From Bradyrhizobium sp. Ash2021 (GTDB taxonomy: Bacteria; Pseudomonadota; Alphaproteobacteria; Rhizobiales; Xanthobacteraceae), in contig NZ_CP100604.1 of NCBI RefSeq assembly GCF_031202265.1, positions 8,352,501 through 8,416,500 of the forward strand: a stretch of DNA of 64,000 nt. Reading direction: 5' to 3'. Positions 1 to 9,547 of this stretch are shown one piece after another. A program made the translations under genes and the position numbers. The stretch's first letter is position 1. Each line of letters opens with the position of its first letter. Below the pieces are notes generated by a model, which saw nothing but the letters and a program-made list of their open reading frames with translations, made no database searches and was not told where the DNA came from.

Positions 1-928
1 CCGGTGCCGCCCGCATGCCGTTGACGGCCATCCGATCCACGATTTCGCCGTCCTGCGGCGCGGGCCAAGTCACGTAGACCGGCACTTCGCGCGTACGCTC
101 GATGTCAGCAATGAACTTCTCAGGGGCATCCAGATTTTCAAGGCGCCGGCGCGCGCCTTTCAGTGCCTGGCTGCTGATGCCCGCGTCCGGGCGGGCATTG
201 AGCGCTGAAAGATATTCGGCGGCGGCGCTCGACAGGTTCGGGCCGTAGATGCGCATCAGCGGCTGGCCCTTGTGAACATGCGTGCCTGTGGTGACATTTT
301 CGACGGCGTCGATGAAACCTTCGAAACGCAGCGACACCACCGATCGGCGGCGCTCGTCTTCCTCAACGGTGCCCGGGGCACGGACCATCGTGTTCAGGGT
401 ACGCCGCTCCGCGACCTCGGTTTGAACACCTGCCTTCTGTAGCTTGCCCGCGCTGACCTTGACCGACGAATCGTCCTCCTGATCGTTTTCGTCCTCGTAG
501 ACGGGCAGATAGGCCATACCCATATTGTCCTTCTTGGGCGTGTCAGACTTGTCGGGCAGGCCCATAGGATTGCGATAGTATTTGACCCGATGCGTGCCGC
601 CGCTCTTCGCAGCCATGGCTTCTGGAACTTTGGCTTCCGGAACTTTCTCCTCGAAGCTTACGTCTTCGCTGCCGCGGACAGCCAAATATGCCTTGCCTGA
701 GGATGTCTTCTTTGGCGTCTGCGAATACTCGGGCAGGCCATCCGGATCGCGGTAATAGACGATCGGTCCGGTCGCTGCCGGCTCAGCCGGACCCGGTCTT
801 GCTGCTGCGGGCAGTACTGCGGATAGCGATTCCGGGAGCGGACCATTGGATCGCCCGACGGTCAATCCGACCAATCCGGCAGCCAAGATCGCGGATACGA
901 TCAACAGAAGGCCAACTGATCTTCTCAT
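1..928 (-). CDS. Heavy-metal RND efflux periplasmic adaptor (CusB-like), 3' end off window
   Basis: Membrane fusion (adaptor) subunit of a tripartite RND metal exporter, linking an inner-membrane pump to an outer-membrane channel. About 309 residues are visible and the frame runs off the left edge. It opens with an N-terminal hydrophobic signal/anchor (MRRSVGLLLIVSAILAAGLV). Two copies of a heavy-metal-binding-type motif follow: a degenerate one (YYRDPDGLPEYSQTPKK, residues ~58-83) and a good one (YYRNPMGLPDKSDTPKKDNM, ~117-143, then GMAYLPVYE). The barrel-sandwich start (VRAPGTVEEDERRRSVVSLR) and the turn into the hairpin (VTTGTHVHKGQPLMRIYGP) come next. The ATG overlaps the stop of the preceding ORF (ATGA), so translation is probably coupled. 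CusA-type pump genes are expected beyond the edge. The metal specificity cannot be read from sequence; copper/silver is the family default. Confidence 0.85.
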   Translation of the reverse strand, partial: MRRSVGLLLIVSAILAAGLVGLTVGRSNGPLPESLSAVLPAAARPGPAEPAATGPIVYYRDPDGLPEYSQTPKKTSSGKAYLAVRGSEDVSFEEKVPEAKVPEAMAAKSGGTHRVKYYRNPMGLPDKSDTPKKDNMGMAYLPVYEDENDQEDDSSVKVSAGKLQKAGVQTEVAERRTLNTMVRAPGTVEEDERRRSVVSLRFEGFIDAVENVTTGTHVHKGQPLMRIYGPNLSSAAAEYLSALNARPDAGISSQALKGARRRLENLDAPEKFIADIERTREVPVYVTWPAPQDGEIVDRMAVNGMRAAP

Positions 929-1218
929 AACGAATCTCCAAAGCGGCGCTGCCCGACGCCCAGGCCGTTGACGTCCCATGCTTCCAGCACAAGTTTGGGA
1001 TCATCCAGCACGACTGCTTCGCCGACCATGTGGAGGGCTGCACTGAAATCAAGCGAAGCTGCCGCAACCGTCGGATTGAGGTTCTCCGCGATCGCGACGA
1101 CGCTCTCTACTGTTGCCCCGGGCAGAGACCGGTCCCCCGCCTCGGCTGGAGACAACCACAGCAATGCTGTGGTTGCTCCGATGGCGGCCAGGCAAATCAT
1201 GCCGCTCGCGCGAGTCAC
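925..1218 (-). pseudogene. Truncated TolC-family outer-membrane factor (N-terminal remnant, 97 aa)
   Basis: The 97-residue frame keeps a signal peptide (MTRASGMICLAAIGATTALL...AEA). It then has the characteristic start of CusC/TolC-type proteins of metal efflux operons: LPGATVESVVAIAENLNPTV, then AAASLDFSAALHMVGEAVVL and DDPKLVLEAWD. Full-length members are about 400-500 aa; here the frame ends after about 20 further residues and runs straight into the adaptor gene. Translational coupling is intact at both ends: the GTG start overlaps the upstream stop (GTGA) and the stop overlaps the adaptor ATG. This fits an internal deletion of the channel gene. It could still be expressed as a short secreted peptide. 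The family call rests on the N-terminal motif only. Confidence 0.6.
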
Positions 1219-1619
1219 GGTATTGCCTTCAGGACCAGCTTGTTTTCAATAGTCCCGGTTTCGCCTTGCACCTTGGCGCCGAGCGAAAGCTGCCAGCCTC
1301 CGGCCATGCTCACGGACGCCTTGAACTTGTAAACGCCGGGCTCCGTGCTGGGCATAGGCGCAATCCTGGTCGCCATCTCCTGCATGCCGTCAGGGGCCAT
1401 ATCCAGACGTGTCGCGAAAATCACCGCATCGGGCACCGGCTTGCCGTCCGACTTATGGACGAGGCGAACGGAGATGATCGCGTCACCCTTCCTGACGGTC
1501 TGGTCGACCAGCTGGAATTCGTAGTCCTTGACGTCGGCGCGGGCGCCCGTGACCGAACCGATGATGGCAATGCCGATCAGCGCGGCCTGGACGGCACGCG
1601 CATAGTTGAAGTTTTTCAT
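1215..1619 (-). CDS. FixH/YtkA-like secreted protein of metal-efflux operon
   Basis: 134-residue exported protein. It has a signal peptide (MKNFNYARAVQAALIGIAII...GARA) and a single Ig-like beta domain: VKDYEFQLVDQTVRKGDAII, then VRLVHKSDGKPVPDAVIF, then a C-terminal GGWQLSLGAKVQGETGTIEN. This pattern is typical of FixH/YtkA-like proteins that sit in front of CusCBA-type operons in rhizobia. They are thought to bind metal or assist assembly in the periplasm, but the function is not established. The start was chosen at 1619 because it has GAGG about 7 nt upstream and begins the signal peptide; the longer upstream frame has no such features. The stop overlaps the GTG of the TolC remnant. Confidence 0.7.
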   Translation of the reverse strand: MKNFNYARAVQAALIGIAIIGSVTGARADVKDYEFQLVDQTVRKGDAIISVRLVHKSDGKPVPDAVIFATRLDMAPDGMQEMATRIAPMPSTEPGVYKFKASVSMAGGWQLSLGAKVQGETGTIENKLVLKAIP

Positions 1620-1717
1620 TTTTGAATCCTCGAAGTCCTGATGTGCCGCCAACGGCGGCATGCGTTTATCCGCGCGGCCCCGGGACCGCGCAGCAGCAGA
1701 CGGCGTGGTGACGCCGA

Positions 1718-2089
1718 TCAGGTCAGGATTCGAGGAGGATGATCTGGAGGGTCGCCGATGAGGCCGTCGGCGACAACGTCGACGATCGCGAAGGACAGCC
1801 TGCGGGTCTGGAAAGACACCTGGATACCGCTGGTCGGCGACGGCTCGGCCTGAGCGATCGTCAGCATGCACATGGCGACCAGGGGGCAATCCTGGCAGCC
1901 ATTGTTCTTCTGTTCGTCGTTCTTCTGTTCGTCCGGACAACACTGCATGTCCCCGGACATGGCAGCCATATCGCCCATCTTGCCAACAGACAGCCGCTCT
2001 GCCGCAGCCGGGGATACCAGCGGCGCAGCAACAAGCCCAACGATCACAAAGACCGCAAGCAGACGACCGATGAGTCGGCGAAGATTCAT
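1718..2089 (-). CDS. Secreted Cys/Met-rich small protein, probable metal-related
   Basis: 123-residue exported protein of unrecognised family. It has a clear signal peptide (MNLRRLIGRLLAVFVIVGLV, cleaved near SPAAA). The mature part has a Met/Cys cluster (KMGDMAAMSGDMQCCPDEQ), a short charged linker, then CQDCPLVAMCML. Such CC...CxxC...C spacing and Met richness suggest copper or other soft-metal binding, and the gene is the first of the minus-strand efflux cluster. The start at 2089 is preferred over 2134 because it begins the signal peptide. No strong Shine-Dalgarno sequence is visible. The metal role is inferred from composition and neighbours only. Confidence 0.6.
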   Translation of the reverse strand: MNLRRLIGRLLAVFVIVGLVAAPLVSPAAAERLSVGKMGDMAAMSGDMQCCPDEQKNDEQKNNGCQDCPLVAMCMLTIAQAEPSPTSGIQVSFQTRRLSFAIVDVVADGLIGDPPDHPPRILT

Positions 2090-2174
2090 ATTCGGATCAT
2101 CACACGGTACCGGGAACTTGTGAAGGACCATCACTTCACATGTTCGCCAGCAGGGCGAAATCGCGTGAAAATCG

Positions 2175-4508
2175 TCAGGCGATCGAGCGCGAGGACACCG
2201 CGATCAGCTGGTCATCCGGCGCGCGGCGGCCGTGCGAGGCGTTCAGCAACTGACGAATCCGAACCGCCGGAACCGGCCGGCTGAACAGATAGCCCTGCGC
2301 TTCGGTCACCGCGCCATCGGCGCTGATCAGCTCCAGCTGCTCGGTGGTCTCGATACCCTCGACCACGACCGACATTCCGAGGTCGGCCGAAAGCCGCGCC
2401 ACGCCACGCAGCAGCGTCAGCGGACGGTCGGTGTCGATGCCCTCCAGGAAGGAGCGATCGATCTTCACCTTCTGCAGCGGGAAATTATGCAGATAGCTCA
2501 GGCTCGAATAACCGGTGCCGAAATCGTCCAGCGAGATTCGCACGCCGAGCGAATGCAGTTGCGACAGCACATCGTGGGTGATCTGGGTGTTGCGCAGCAG
2601 GGATGATTCGGTGATCTCGATTTCGAGGCGGTGCGCCGGCAGGCCGGAGACCTCGAGCGCGTAGCGCACCTCGCTCAGCACGTCGCGCTGGTGGAACTGC
2701 TGCGGCGAGAAATTGACCGCGACGCTGACGGCTTCGGGCCACTTCATGCATTCCATGCAGGCCTTGCGCAGAATCCAGCGGCCGAGATCGACGATCAGGC
2801 CCATATCCTCGGCGACCGGAATGATGTCGATCGGGGAAACCGTGCCGCGCACCGGATGATTCCAGCGCAGCAGCGCTTCGCAGGTCGCGATCCTGCCCGA
2901 CTTGAGATTGACCAGCGGCTGATAGAACAGCTCGAATTCCTCGTTCGCCAGCGCCTTGCGCAGGTCGAGCTCCAGGATACGGCGGGCTTCGACGGTCTGC
3001 GCCATCTCCTCGCGGAAGAAGCAGAAGGTGCCGCGGCCGTCGGCCTTGGCGCGGTACAGCGCCATGTCGGCGTTCTTCAGCAGCGTATCGGCGCTGACGC
3101 CGGCCGTCGTCATGGCGATGCCGACGCTGGCGCCGATCTCGACCAGATGATTGTCGATCCTGTAACGCTCGCTCAGGCGATCGACAATGCGCCGGGCGAG
3201 CACGGCGGCGTCCTCGTGGGAACGGATGTTCTGCTGGAACACGACGAATTCGTCACCGCCGAATCGCGCCACGAAATCCTCGGGCCGCAGCATCTCGCGC
3301 ATGCGGCCGGCAACCGCGCACAGCAACTGGTCGCCGCAGGGGTGCCCCAGCGTGTCGTTGACCTGCTTGAACTGGTCGAGGTCGACGAACAGCAGCGCCG
3401 ACAATTGATCGGCGCCCTGCTGAATCGACAGCAGACGCCCGATCTCGTCGCGGAAATTGACCCGGTTGGGAAGCTCGGTCAGTTCGTCGTAACGCGCGAG
3501 ATGGCTGATCCGGGCCTCCGCGTCGCGCCGCTCGGTGATGTCTTCGAGCAAGACCACCGCGCCGCCGCCCGCCATCGGCTGGAAGGTCCAGGAAAGCGAC
3601 CGGTTGCGCGCAATATCGGGGTCGGTCGTTATCATATCGCGCGTCTGCGTGTTCTCGATCTCCGCGAGGATCATCCGGCCGCTCGGCGCCGAGATCGATC
3701 CGGCGCTGACGCAGGCGTCGATGATGTCGGACGCGCTGCCGCCACGCTGCACCAGTTTGTCCGACAGGTTCATCATTTCGCTGAAGCGATGATTCATGAC
3801 CGCAAGGCGGCCGTCGGCGCGGAACATGCACAGCCCGTGCGGCATGTTGTTCAAGGCGGTATCGAACTGTCCGGCCAGCGCCGCTTCCCTGAAGCTCGAG
3901 GTCAGCGCCTTGACGAAGATGGCGTGCAGACTGAGGTTGATGCCCTTCAATCCGATGAAGAACAGCACCAGCAGCACGGCAAGGCCGACGTAATAGAAAC
4001 CGCCGTGCAGGGCCAGCGCCAGCGACATCGGGCCGCATGCCAGCAGGATGTGATACTGGATCAGCTTCGGGCTGCCGTAGTTGCGGGCCGCGCCGCCGGC
4101 GGTGTAACCGATCGTCACGGCGACACACACCATGTGCGCGACCGCATCGTCGTTGCCGAAAATGGTGAGGAAGCACCAGACGCCGAGCACGCCGGCATAG
4201 ATCATGGCGCCGATCGCGTAGCGCGGCTCCCAATGTTTCGCCTGTTCGAATGTCAGCACCGCCGTGCGCCTTTCGTATTTGCGCATCTGGAAGGCGCGGA
4301 TGGTGCCGATTCCGATGATCAGAACCGCGCACGGCCATAGCCAGACGTTCCCGGTCTTGAGCGCGGTCAGCAACGCCGCGACGGCGGAGCAGACCGAGCC
4401 GAACAGCATGGGCCAGAAATTCTGGCACATGGAATCGATCAGCGCCGCGTAAAGAACCGGCTCGAGTTCTTCCTGGCTGCTTCGCTTTTTTTGATCGACC
4501 AACTGCAT
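2175..4508 (-). CDS. Membrane-bound GGDEF-EAL cyclic-di-GMP protein
   Basis: 777-residue bifunctional c-di-GMP enzyme. The N-terminal ~200 residues hold six or so membrane segments (e.g. NFWPMLFGSVCSAVAALLTA, YVGLAVLLVLFFIGLKGIN). A PAS-like domain follows (ALNNMPHGLCMFRADGRLAV, ~215-325). The diguanylate cyclase domain has an intact FGGDEF near residue 417, and an RxxD inhibitory site (RPED) lies five residues before it. The EAL domain has EALLRWNHP near 545, DDFGTGYSSLSYLHNFPLQK and EGIET, so the phosphodiesterase also looks active. Only 185 bp separate it from the tolB stop, in the position where pal is normally found. The signal sensed by the membrane/PAS part is unknown. Confidence 0.93.
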   Translation of the reverse strand: MQLVDQKKRSSQEELEPVLYAALIDSMCQNFWPMLFGSVCSAVAALLTALKTGNVWLWPCAVLIIGIGTIRAFQMRKYERRTAVLTFEQAKHWEPRYAIGAMIYAGVLGVWCFLTIFGNDDAVAHMVCVAVTIGYTAGGAARNYGSPKLIQYHILLACGPMSLALALHGGFYYVGLAVLLVLFFIGLKGINLSLHAIFVKALTSSFREAALAGQFDTALNNMPHGLCMFRADGRLAVMNHRFSEMMNLSDKLVQRGGSASDIIDACVSAGSISAPSGRMILAEIENTQTRDMITTDPDIARNRSLSWTFQPMAGGGAVVLLEDITERRDAEARISHLARYDELTELPNRVNFRDEIGRLLSIQQGADQLSALLFVDLDQFKQVNDTLGHPCGDQLLCAVAGRMREMLRPEDFVARFGGDEFVVFQQNIRSHEDAAVLARRIVDRLSERYRIDNHLVEIGASVGIAMTTAGVSADTLLKNADMALYRAKADGRGTFCFFREEMAQTVEARRILELDLRKALANEEFELFYQPLVNLKSGRIATCEALLRWNHPVRGTVSPIDIIPVAEDMGLIVDLGRWILRKACMECMKWPEAVSVAVNFSPQQFHQRDVLSEVRYALEVSGLPAHRLEIEITESSLLRNTQITHDVLSQLHSLGVRISLDDFGTGYSSLSYLHNFPLQKVKIDRSFLEGIDTDRPLTLLRGVARLSADLGMSVVVEGIETTEQLELISADGAVTEAQGYLFSRPVPAVRIRQLLNASHGRRAPDDQLIAVSSRSIA

Positions 4509-4693
4509 CGGCAGTGTACGCGTCCTGTTCCGGGTGCGTATTTTTTACCCTTCCCAGATGAAGTCTTTCTGAGGGAACATCGTTACCGAGACGTTGCTTT
4601 TCATGTCGACTTGTAGAAATTTGCTCGAAAAATCAGCATGCTAGGCAATGTTTGCCGATTAACGGCGCTTCTTCCGCGAGGGCGCTGTGATTC

Positions 4694-6058
4694 TCAGGAC
4701 AACAGTGGCGACCATGCCGGATCGGACGCGAAGCCGGGGGTCGGAACGCGCTGTTCGTTGCGTCCGGAGATGTCCACGGTGAACAGCGACGGTCCGCCAT
4801 TGCCGCCGGGATCGCGGAAGAACATCAGCACCCGGCCGTTCGGCGCAAAGGTCGGCCCTTCATTATGATAACCGGAGGTCAGGATTCGTTCGCCCGAGCC
4901 ATCGGTCTTCATGATGCCGATGGCGAATTGCCCGCCGCCCTGCTTGGTGAAGGCGATGTAGTCGCCGCGCGGCGACCAGACCGGCGTCGAATAGCTGCCG
5001 TCGCCGAAGGAGATGCGTTGCGCCGGTCCGCCGGTTGCCGGCATCACATAGATCTGCGGCTTGCCACCGCGGTCGGATTCGAAGCACAGCCGCGTGCCGT
5101 CAGGCGCATAGGACGGCGAGGTGTCGATCGCCGGCGTATCGGTCAGGCGCGTGGTCGATTTCGAGCGCAGGTCCATCACGAACAGGTTGGAATTGCCGCC
5201 CTGCTGCAGGCTCATGATCACGCGCTGGCCGTCCGGCGAAAACCGCGGCGAGAACGACATGCCGGGGAAATTGCCGACGATCTCGCGCTGCCCGGTTTCG
5301 ATATTGAACAGATAGACGCGCGGGTCGCCCTGGCCGAACTCCATATAGGTGATTTCCTGGGTCGACGGTGAAAACCGCGGCGTCAGCACGAGGTCGGCGC
5401 CCTTGGTCAGATAGCGCACATTGGCGCCATCCTGATCCATCAGCGCCAGCCGCTTGACGCGGCGTTCCTTGGGTCCGGTTTCATCGACGAACACCACGCG
5501 GCTGTCGAAATAGCCTTTTTCGCCGGTCAGACGCTCGTAGATCTGATCGGAGATGATGTGCGCGATCCGGCGCCAGTATTCCGGCGAGGTGAAATATTGC
5601 AGGCCGGTGAGTTGTTGGGTGGTGTTGACGTCCCAGAGGCGGAATTCGGCTTTCAGGCGGCCATCGGGCTGCCGGGTCATGCGGCCGGTGACCAGCGCCT
5701 GCGCGTTGATGCTTTTCCAGCTCTGGAACTGCGGTGCCGCATCGATATTCGAAATGCGCTCGATGTAGGCGGCCTGGTCGATCGGCGCGAACAACCCGCT
5801 GCGCTTGAGGTTGTTGGTGATGACCTGGGACACGCCGGCGCCGACTTCGGCGTCTCCTGGCGTTCCCGCCACGAAATTCGGGATCGCGATCGGAAGCGGC
5901 GCGAAATCGCCACCCTGGACGGGCACTTGTTTTGGCCCTTGCGCAAACGCGCTGCGAACCGGAGCGCCTGCCAGGACGCCGAGCGAAACCATGCCGGAAA
6001 CAAGCTGGCGGCGATTCAAGCGAAACGCCATTTCGCGCGATTGATCGTTGTCGGTCAT
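4694..6058 (-). CDS. tolB: Tol-Pal system periplasmic protein TolB
   Basis: 454-residue periplasmic beta-propeller protein of the Tol-Pal envelope system, which links TolA to the Pal lipoprotein during cell division. The N terminus has a twin-arginine-like signal ([19 protein letters not shown] ... AFAQG). The TolB N-terminal domain follows ([20 protein letters not shown]) and then WD40-like PD40 repeats ([57 protein letters not shown]). The start at 6058 lies 16 bp after the tolA stop; an in-frame ATG at 6118 would overlap tolA, and an internal ATG at 6031 is possible. It is the last gene of the tolQRAB run here; pal does not follow. Confidence 0.96.
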   Translation of the reverse strand: MTDNDQSREMAFRLNRRQLVSGMVSLGVLAGAPVRSAFAQGPKQVPVQGGDFAPLPIAIPNFVAGTPGDAEVGAGVSQVITNNLKRSGLFAPIDQAAYIERISNIDAAPQFQSWKSINAQALVTGRMTRQPDGRLKAEFRLWDVNTTQQLTGLQYFTSPEYWRRIAHIISDQIYERLTGEKGYFDSRVVFVDETGPKERRVKRLALMDQDGANVRYLTKGADLVLTPRFSPSTQEITYMEFGQGDPRVYLFNIETGQREIVGNFPGMSFSPRFSPDGQRVIMSLQQGGNSNLFVMDLRSKSTTRLTDTPAIDTSPSYAPDGTRLCFESDRGGKPQIYVMPATGGPAQRISFGDGSYSTPVWSPRGDYIAFTKQGGGQFAIGIMKTDGSGERILTSGYHNEGPTFAPNGRVLMFFRDPGGNGGPSLFTVDISGRNEQRVPTPGFASDPAWSPLLS

Positions 6059-6074
6059 TGTTTTTGGGCTTTTC

Positions 6075-7004
6075 TCACGTTTCAGGCTTGAAGACCGGCG
6101 CAAAATATTTCCATTCATCGTAATAGACCTGAGGCAAATTGTACGGCTGGCATTCGATGATCGCGCGTATCGCGCTTTCCTGATAGACTCGCAGGTAGGG
6201 AGTCGCCGGGATCTCTTCCGGAATCGGCGATCCCTCGAGCGTACCGTCGCGCTTCAGCTTGATGTCGATGATGGCTCGGGGATTCTGGGTTTCGATCCCA
6301 CCATACGGCACCTTCCAGCAGCGATCGACCTGTCGCTTGAACAGCGCGCCCCATGTCGCGGAATTGTCCGCGGCCTTGCCCTTGGAAAGCCCGAGCGCCG
6401 CGTTGGAATTCAGCGTTTCGCCGGCCAGGGCTTGGCGCGACGGATCGCGCTTGTCGAGCAGGGCTGCGATCTTCGACTGATCGAAAGTGCGTTCGGTCTT
6501 CGGCTTGGGTTGCTCAGGCGGCTTGGCGGCCTGGACCGGCGGTTTCGGCGGCGGCTTCTTCTCTTCTTTCTTGATGGCTTCCGCGATCGGATCGACCTTG
6601 GGCGGATCGGGCTTCTTCTCGATCGGCTTCGGTTCTTCCTTCGGCTTCTCGACGACCTTCGGCGGATCCGGCTTTTTCTCGACCGGTTTTTCCTCGACCT
6701 TCGGCTCCAGCGGCGGCGCGGTGTCGGTGACGACCGGCGCCTTCTCGGTCACCTTGCCGACGGCGTCGTCAACCGGCTTCGCCTCGGCCACCTTGTCGAC
6801 CAACGGTTTCGGATTTTCCTTTTTGCCGGTCTTCGAGCCAGCCATGACATGGGCGAGCTGTTCGTCGGAAACAACATCGACGGCAACCGAGTCCTCCGGC
6901 GCCATTTCGAAGGCCCTGCTCGAGAACGACACCAGTCCCCACCCGAGCACGAGGACGTGCAGGGCGATCGACGCAGCCAGTGTCTTGTCGATCTTGACCT
7001 TCAC
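6075..7004 (-). CDS. tolA: Tol-Pal system protein TolA
   Basis: 309-residue inner-membrane-anchored protein that transmits energy from TolQR to the outer membrane. It has one N-terminal membrane helix ([20 protein letters not shown]) and a long Lys/Pro/Glu-rich middle (~residues 65-200, e.g. [40 protein letters not shown]). The C-terminal TonB/TolA-like domain contains [20 protein letters not shown] and [19 protein letters not shown]. The start codon is GTG, with AGAAGG 5 nt upstream. The gap to tolR is 112 bp, longer than between the other tol genes. Confidence 0.93.
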   Translation of the reverse strand: MKVKIDKTLAASIALHVLVLGWGLVSFSSRAFEMAPEDSVAVDVVSDEQLAHVMAGSKTGKKENPKPLVDKVAEAKPVDDAVGKVTEKAPVVTDTAPPLEPKVEEKPVEKKPDPPKVVEKPKEEPKPIEKKPDPPKVDPIAEAIKKEEKKPPPKPPVQAAKPPEQPKPKTERTFDQSKIAALLDKRDPSRQALAGETLNSNAALGLSKGKAADNSATWGALFKRQVDRCWKVPYGGIETQNPRAIIDIKLKRDGTLEGSPIPEEIPATPYLRVYQESAIRAIIECQPYNLPQVYYDEWKYFAPVFKPET

Positions 7005-7116
7005 TTGAGCCTTCTTGCTCCACCGTCAGCCATCACTTGACGCGTTTCCTTCAGGCGAACCGGTACCCCTCCTCGGATCAAGTCCGAGGGCATGCTTCGC
7101 TCGAAAACGCCACCGC

Positions 7117-7587
<471 letters not shown>

Positions 7588-7626
7588 GATCTGGTGCTCA
7601 CGGGTGCGCTCGTCATAGGCCGTTCC

Positions 7627-8337
7627 TCACGCCCGCTCGTCGATCTGGCGCGACAGGATCGCTGAAAATTCGTCGGCGAACCCTTCCAGGCGCTGGGCCT
7701 GCCGGTTCACCTCGGAGGTGAACTTATTGTAGAAAATAGTCGCCGGAATTGCGGCGATGAGGCCGATCGCGGTGGCAAACAGCGCTTCGGCGATGCCGGG
7801 CGCCACCACCGCCAGCGAGGTGTTTTTCGAGGCCGCGATCGACTGGAAGCTCGACATGATGCCCCAGACGGTGCCGAACAGGCCGACGAACGGGCCGGCG
7901 GAACCGACGGTCGCCAGCACCAAGAGCCGCCGTTCCAGCCGCTCGACCTCGCGGGCGATCGAGACGTTCATGACCTTCTCGATCCGCATCTGCAAGCCGG
8001 CAAAGGACCGCGACTGGCTCTCGAACGACCGTTTCCATTCGCGCATGGCGGCGACGAAACAGGCCGCCATCGATTGCGTCGGCTTGGCCGACAGCGCCCG
8101 ATAAAGCTCCTCGATCGATTGCCCGGACCAGAACGCCTGTTCGAAGCGATCCATCGCGCGCTTGGTGCGCCCGTACAGAATGATCTTGTCGATCGCGATC
8201 GCCCAGACCCAGACCGAACAGGCGAGCAGGCCCAGCATGACCGCTTTCACGATCCACGCGGCCTGCATGAACAGCGAAATCAGCGAGACATCGCTCGATA
8301 TCATCGGCAATGCTGACTGAACCGTGTCGGGCGTCAT
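7627..8337 (-). CDS. tolQ: Tol-Pal / MotA-TolQ-ExbB proton channel protein TolQ
   Basis: 236-residue inner-membrane protein with three membrane segments: AAWIVKAVMLGLLACSVWVW, VLATVGSAGPFVGLFGTVWG, and ALFATAIGLIAAIPATIFYN. The conserved GxxxPFVGLFGTVWGIM pattern identifies the TolQ/ExbB family. It works with TolR to energise TolA. The start at 8337 has AGAGG about 11 nt upstream; a longer frame to 8403 would begin inside a repeat. It is the first gene of tolQRAB. The preceding gene in most genomes, ybgC, is here 21 kb away at 29280-29723. Confidence 0.95.
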   Translation of the reverse strand: MTPDTVQSALPMISSDVSLISLFMQAAWIVKAVMLGLLACSVWVWAIAIDKIILYGRTKRAMDRFEQAFWSGQSIEELYRALSAKPTQSMAACFVAAMREWKRSFESQSRSFAGLQMRIEKVMNVSIAREVERLERRLLVLATVGSAGPFVGLFGTVWGIMSSFQSIAASKNTSLAVVAPGIAEALFATAIGLIAAIPATIFYNKFTSEVNRQAQRLEGFADEFSAILSRQIDERA

Positions 8338-8360
8338 AAGCGGTATCCTCTCAACGCTCT

Positions 8361-8482
8361 GTCTCTCGTTTGAGCATGATCTTTTCGGAAAACCGGTTCC
8401 CACTTTTCCGGATCATGCTCCGTCTCTCGTTTGAGCATGATCTTTTCGGAAAACCGGTTCCCACTTTTCCGGATCATGCTCC
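8361..8482. repeat. Perfect 61-bp tandem duplication of a palindromic intergenic repeat
   Basis: Two identical 61-bp units (8361-8421 and 8422-8482). Each contains a 49-bp inverted repeat (8372-8420 and 8433-8481) that starts GAGCATGATC and ends GATCATGCTC, with inner arms TTTTCGGAAAA / TTTTCCG around CCGGTTCCCAC. The block lies directly upstream of tolQ, so its transcript would form two strong hairpins in the tolQ leader. The palindrome resembles a very abundant intergenic repeat of Bradyrhizobium-type genomes (from memory). A decayed half copy is at 60232-60264. Confidence 0.9.
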
Positions 8483-8771
8483 GTCCCAAATCCTCCGGGA
8501 GCAAATGGCTGCCGGTTCCACAGCCGCGCGTCGGGCGCGGCGTTGAGCGCCAGCGCGAGAGCCTCATTGGTGTCGCATGGGGGGCCCGTCCAAAGCCGGG
8601 TCCTGCTTCCCCTGCCAACGTGTCAAAACGAGGGCTATTCGCGCGTCATAACGCCCCTAACCAGACGCCAATCATGGTTAATGCGAGGTTACCAAAGGGG
8701 AATTTGGCGGCGGGAAATCAAGGCGGACCGGGCGGTTACGGGAGCTGGAACCGGGTTCCCCAAGGGCTCCC

Positions 8772-8896
8772 GTGCCCCGGATGCGCTGCAACGCGACGCC
8801 CTTCGCGTCGTGGTGCTCCGCCAAGCCGGGGCCCGCTCGCTGGGTCCCGGCGCTGCGGCGCACCGCTGTAGAAGCGCTGCGCCGCGTCCGGGACAC
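8772..8896. repeat. Long imperfect hairpin repeat, family B (copy 1 of 3)
   Basis: Begins GTGCCCCGGATGCGCTGCA and ends GCGCCGCGTCCGGGACAC, with an internal CCGGGGCCC...GGGTCCCGG pair, so it folds into a long double hairpin. Clear relatives are at 22597-22736 and 61634-61749 in this window. It is non-coding; any ORF across it is an artefact of its GC content. Confidence 0.8.
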
Positions 8897-9547
8897 GAAC
8901 GTTGGGCTTTCCCGATTCAATTTTCATATACCTGCGCAAATTCCCGATCCCGCGGCGCGATGCGCCCGAGTCTTGCATGAATCTTTCGCCCTTTGAAATC
9001 AGAGGGCGCAGGGAAAGCCGGGTGCGCGCTGCACCCGCGGTCTCGCGTGCAAAATGTGCACAAGAACACGCACACGAGCATACAGGTTCAGCGGAGGCAT
9101 CCGGCCTTCCCTGCGCAATGGTTTTACGGCTTATAGCGCGCTCTCCCCGGTGAACGGGCTTTCTTGCCACCGTCGCCATGCGGATCGCTCCACACAACTT
9201 GACGCCAGCATCGGGGCGTCAGGACCACACGATTTCGCCGTCCGCGTCACGCGCCGTTCGTCAAAGGCACATCCGCGTCCACCGCATCTCACCGCACGTT
9301 CGTGACGATCGCGAGCCGCCCCTCTTGTCGGGTGAGACGGGCGGAGAGAAACCACTGATTTGCCCGACGGCGGAAGCGAAATATTTTTTCGAGGGGGACT
9401 GGACAGGGCAAATCACGTTGAATCGATTATCGAATTTAATTTGCCCGTGAAATCGTCGAACGCCCGTCGGTGATGCCTCCGAACGCCTGGTCACGTGCCC
9501 AGCACGCGATTTACGTTTGACGTACATCGTCCACTCAACTAAACTTC
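8897..9547. repeat. Gene-free segment with probable long (~450 bp) interspersed repeat
   Basis: No credible gene in either strand. From about 8995 to 9450 the sequence has the look of a long intergenic repeat I recall from many Bradyrhizobium genomes: CATCCGGCCTTCCCTGCGCA, then GACGCCAGCATCGGGGCGTC, CAGGACCACACGATTTCGCC, GTGACGATCGCGAGCCGCCC, and a tail with opposed TTTGCCCG / GGGCAAAT motifs (9358, 9405, 9438). Recognition is from memory; a genome self-comparison is needed to fix the boundaries. The higBA promoter should lie in the last 100 bp. Confidence 0.5.

Noticed and set aside
2631-4340. Long plus-strand open frame of 569 codons
   Set aside because: It is exactly antisense to the GGDEF-EAL gene, is His/Arg/Ala-rich and has no domain; it is a GC-content shadow.
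8431-8980. Overlapping plus-strand frames upstream of higB
   Set aside because: They start inside the palindromic tandem repeat and cross a second hairpin repeat; neither has a ribosome site or a domain.
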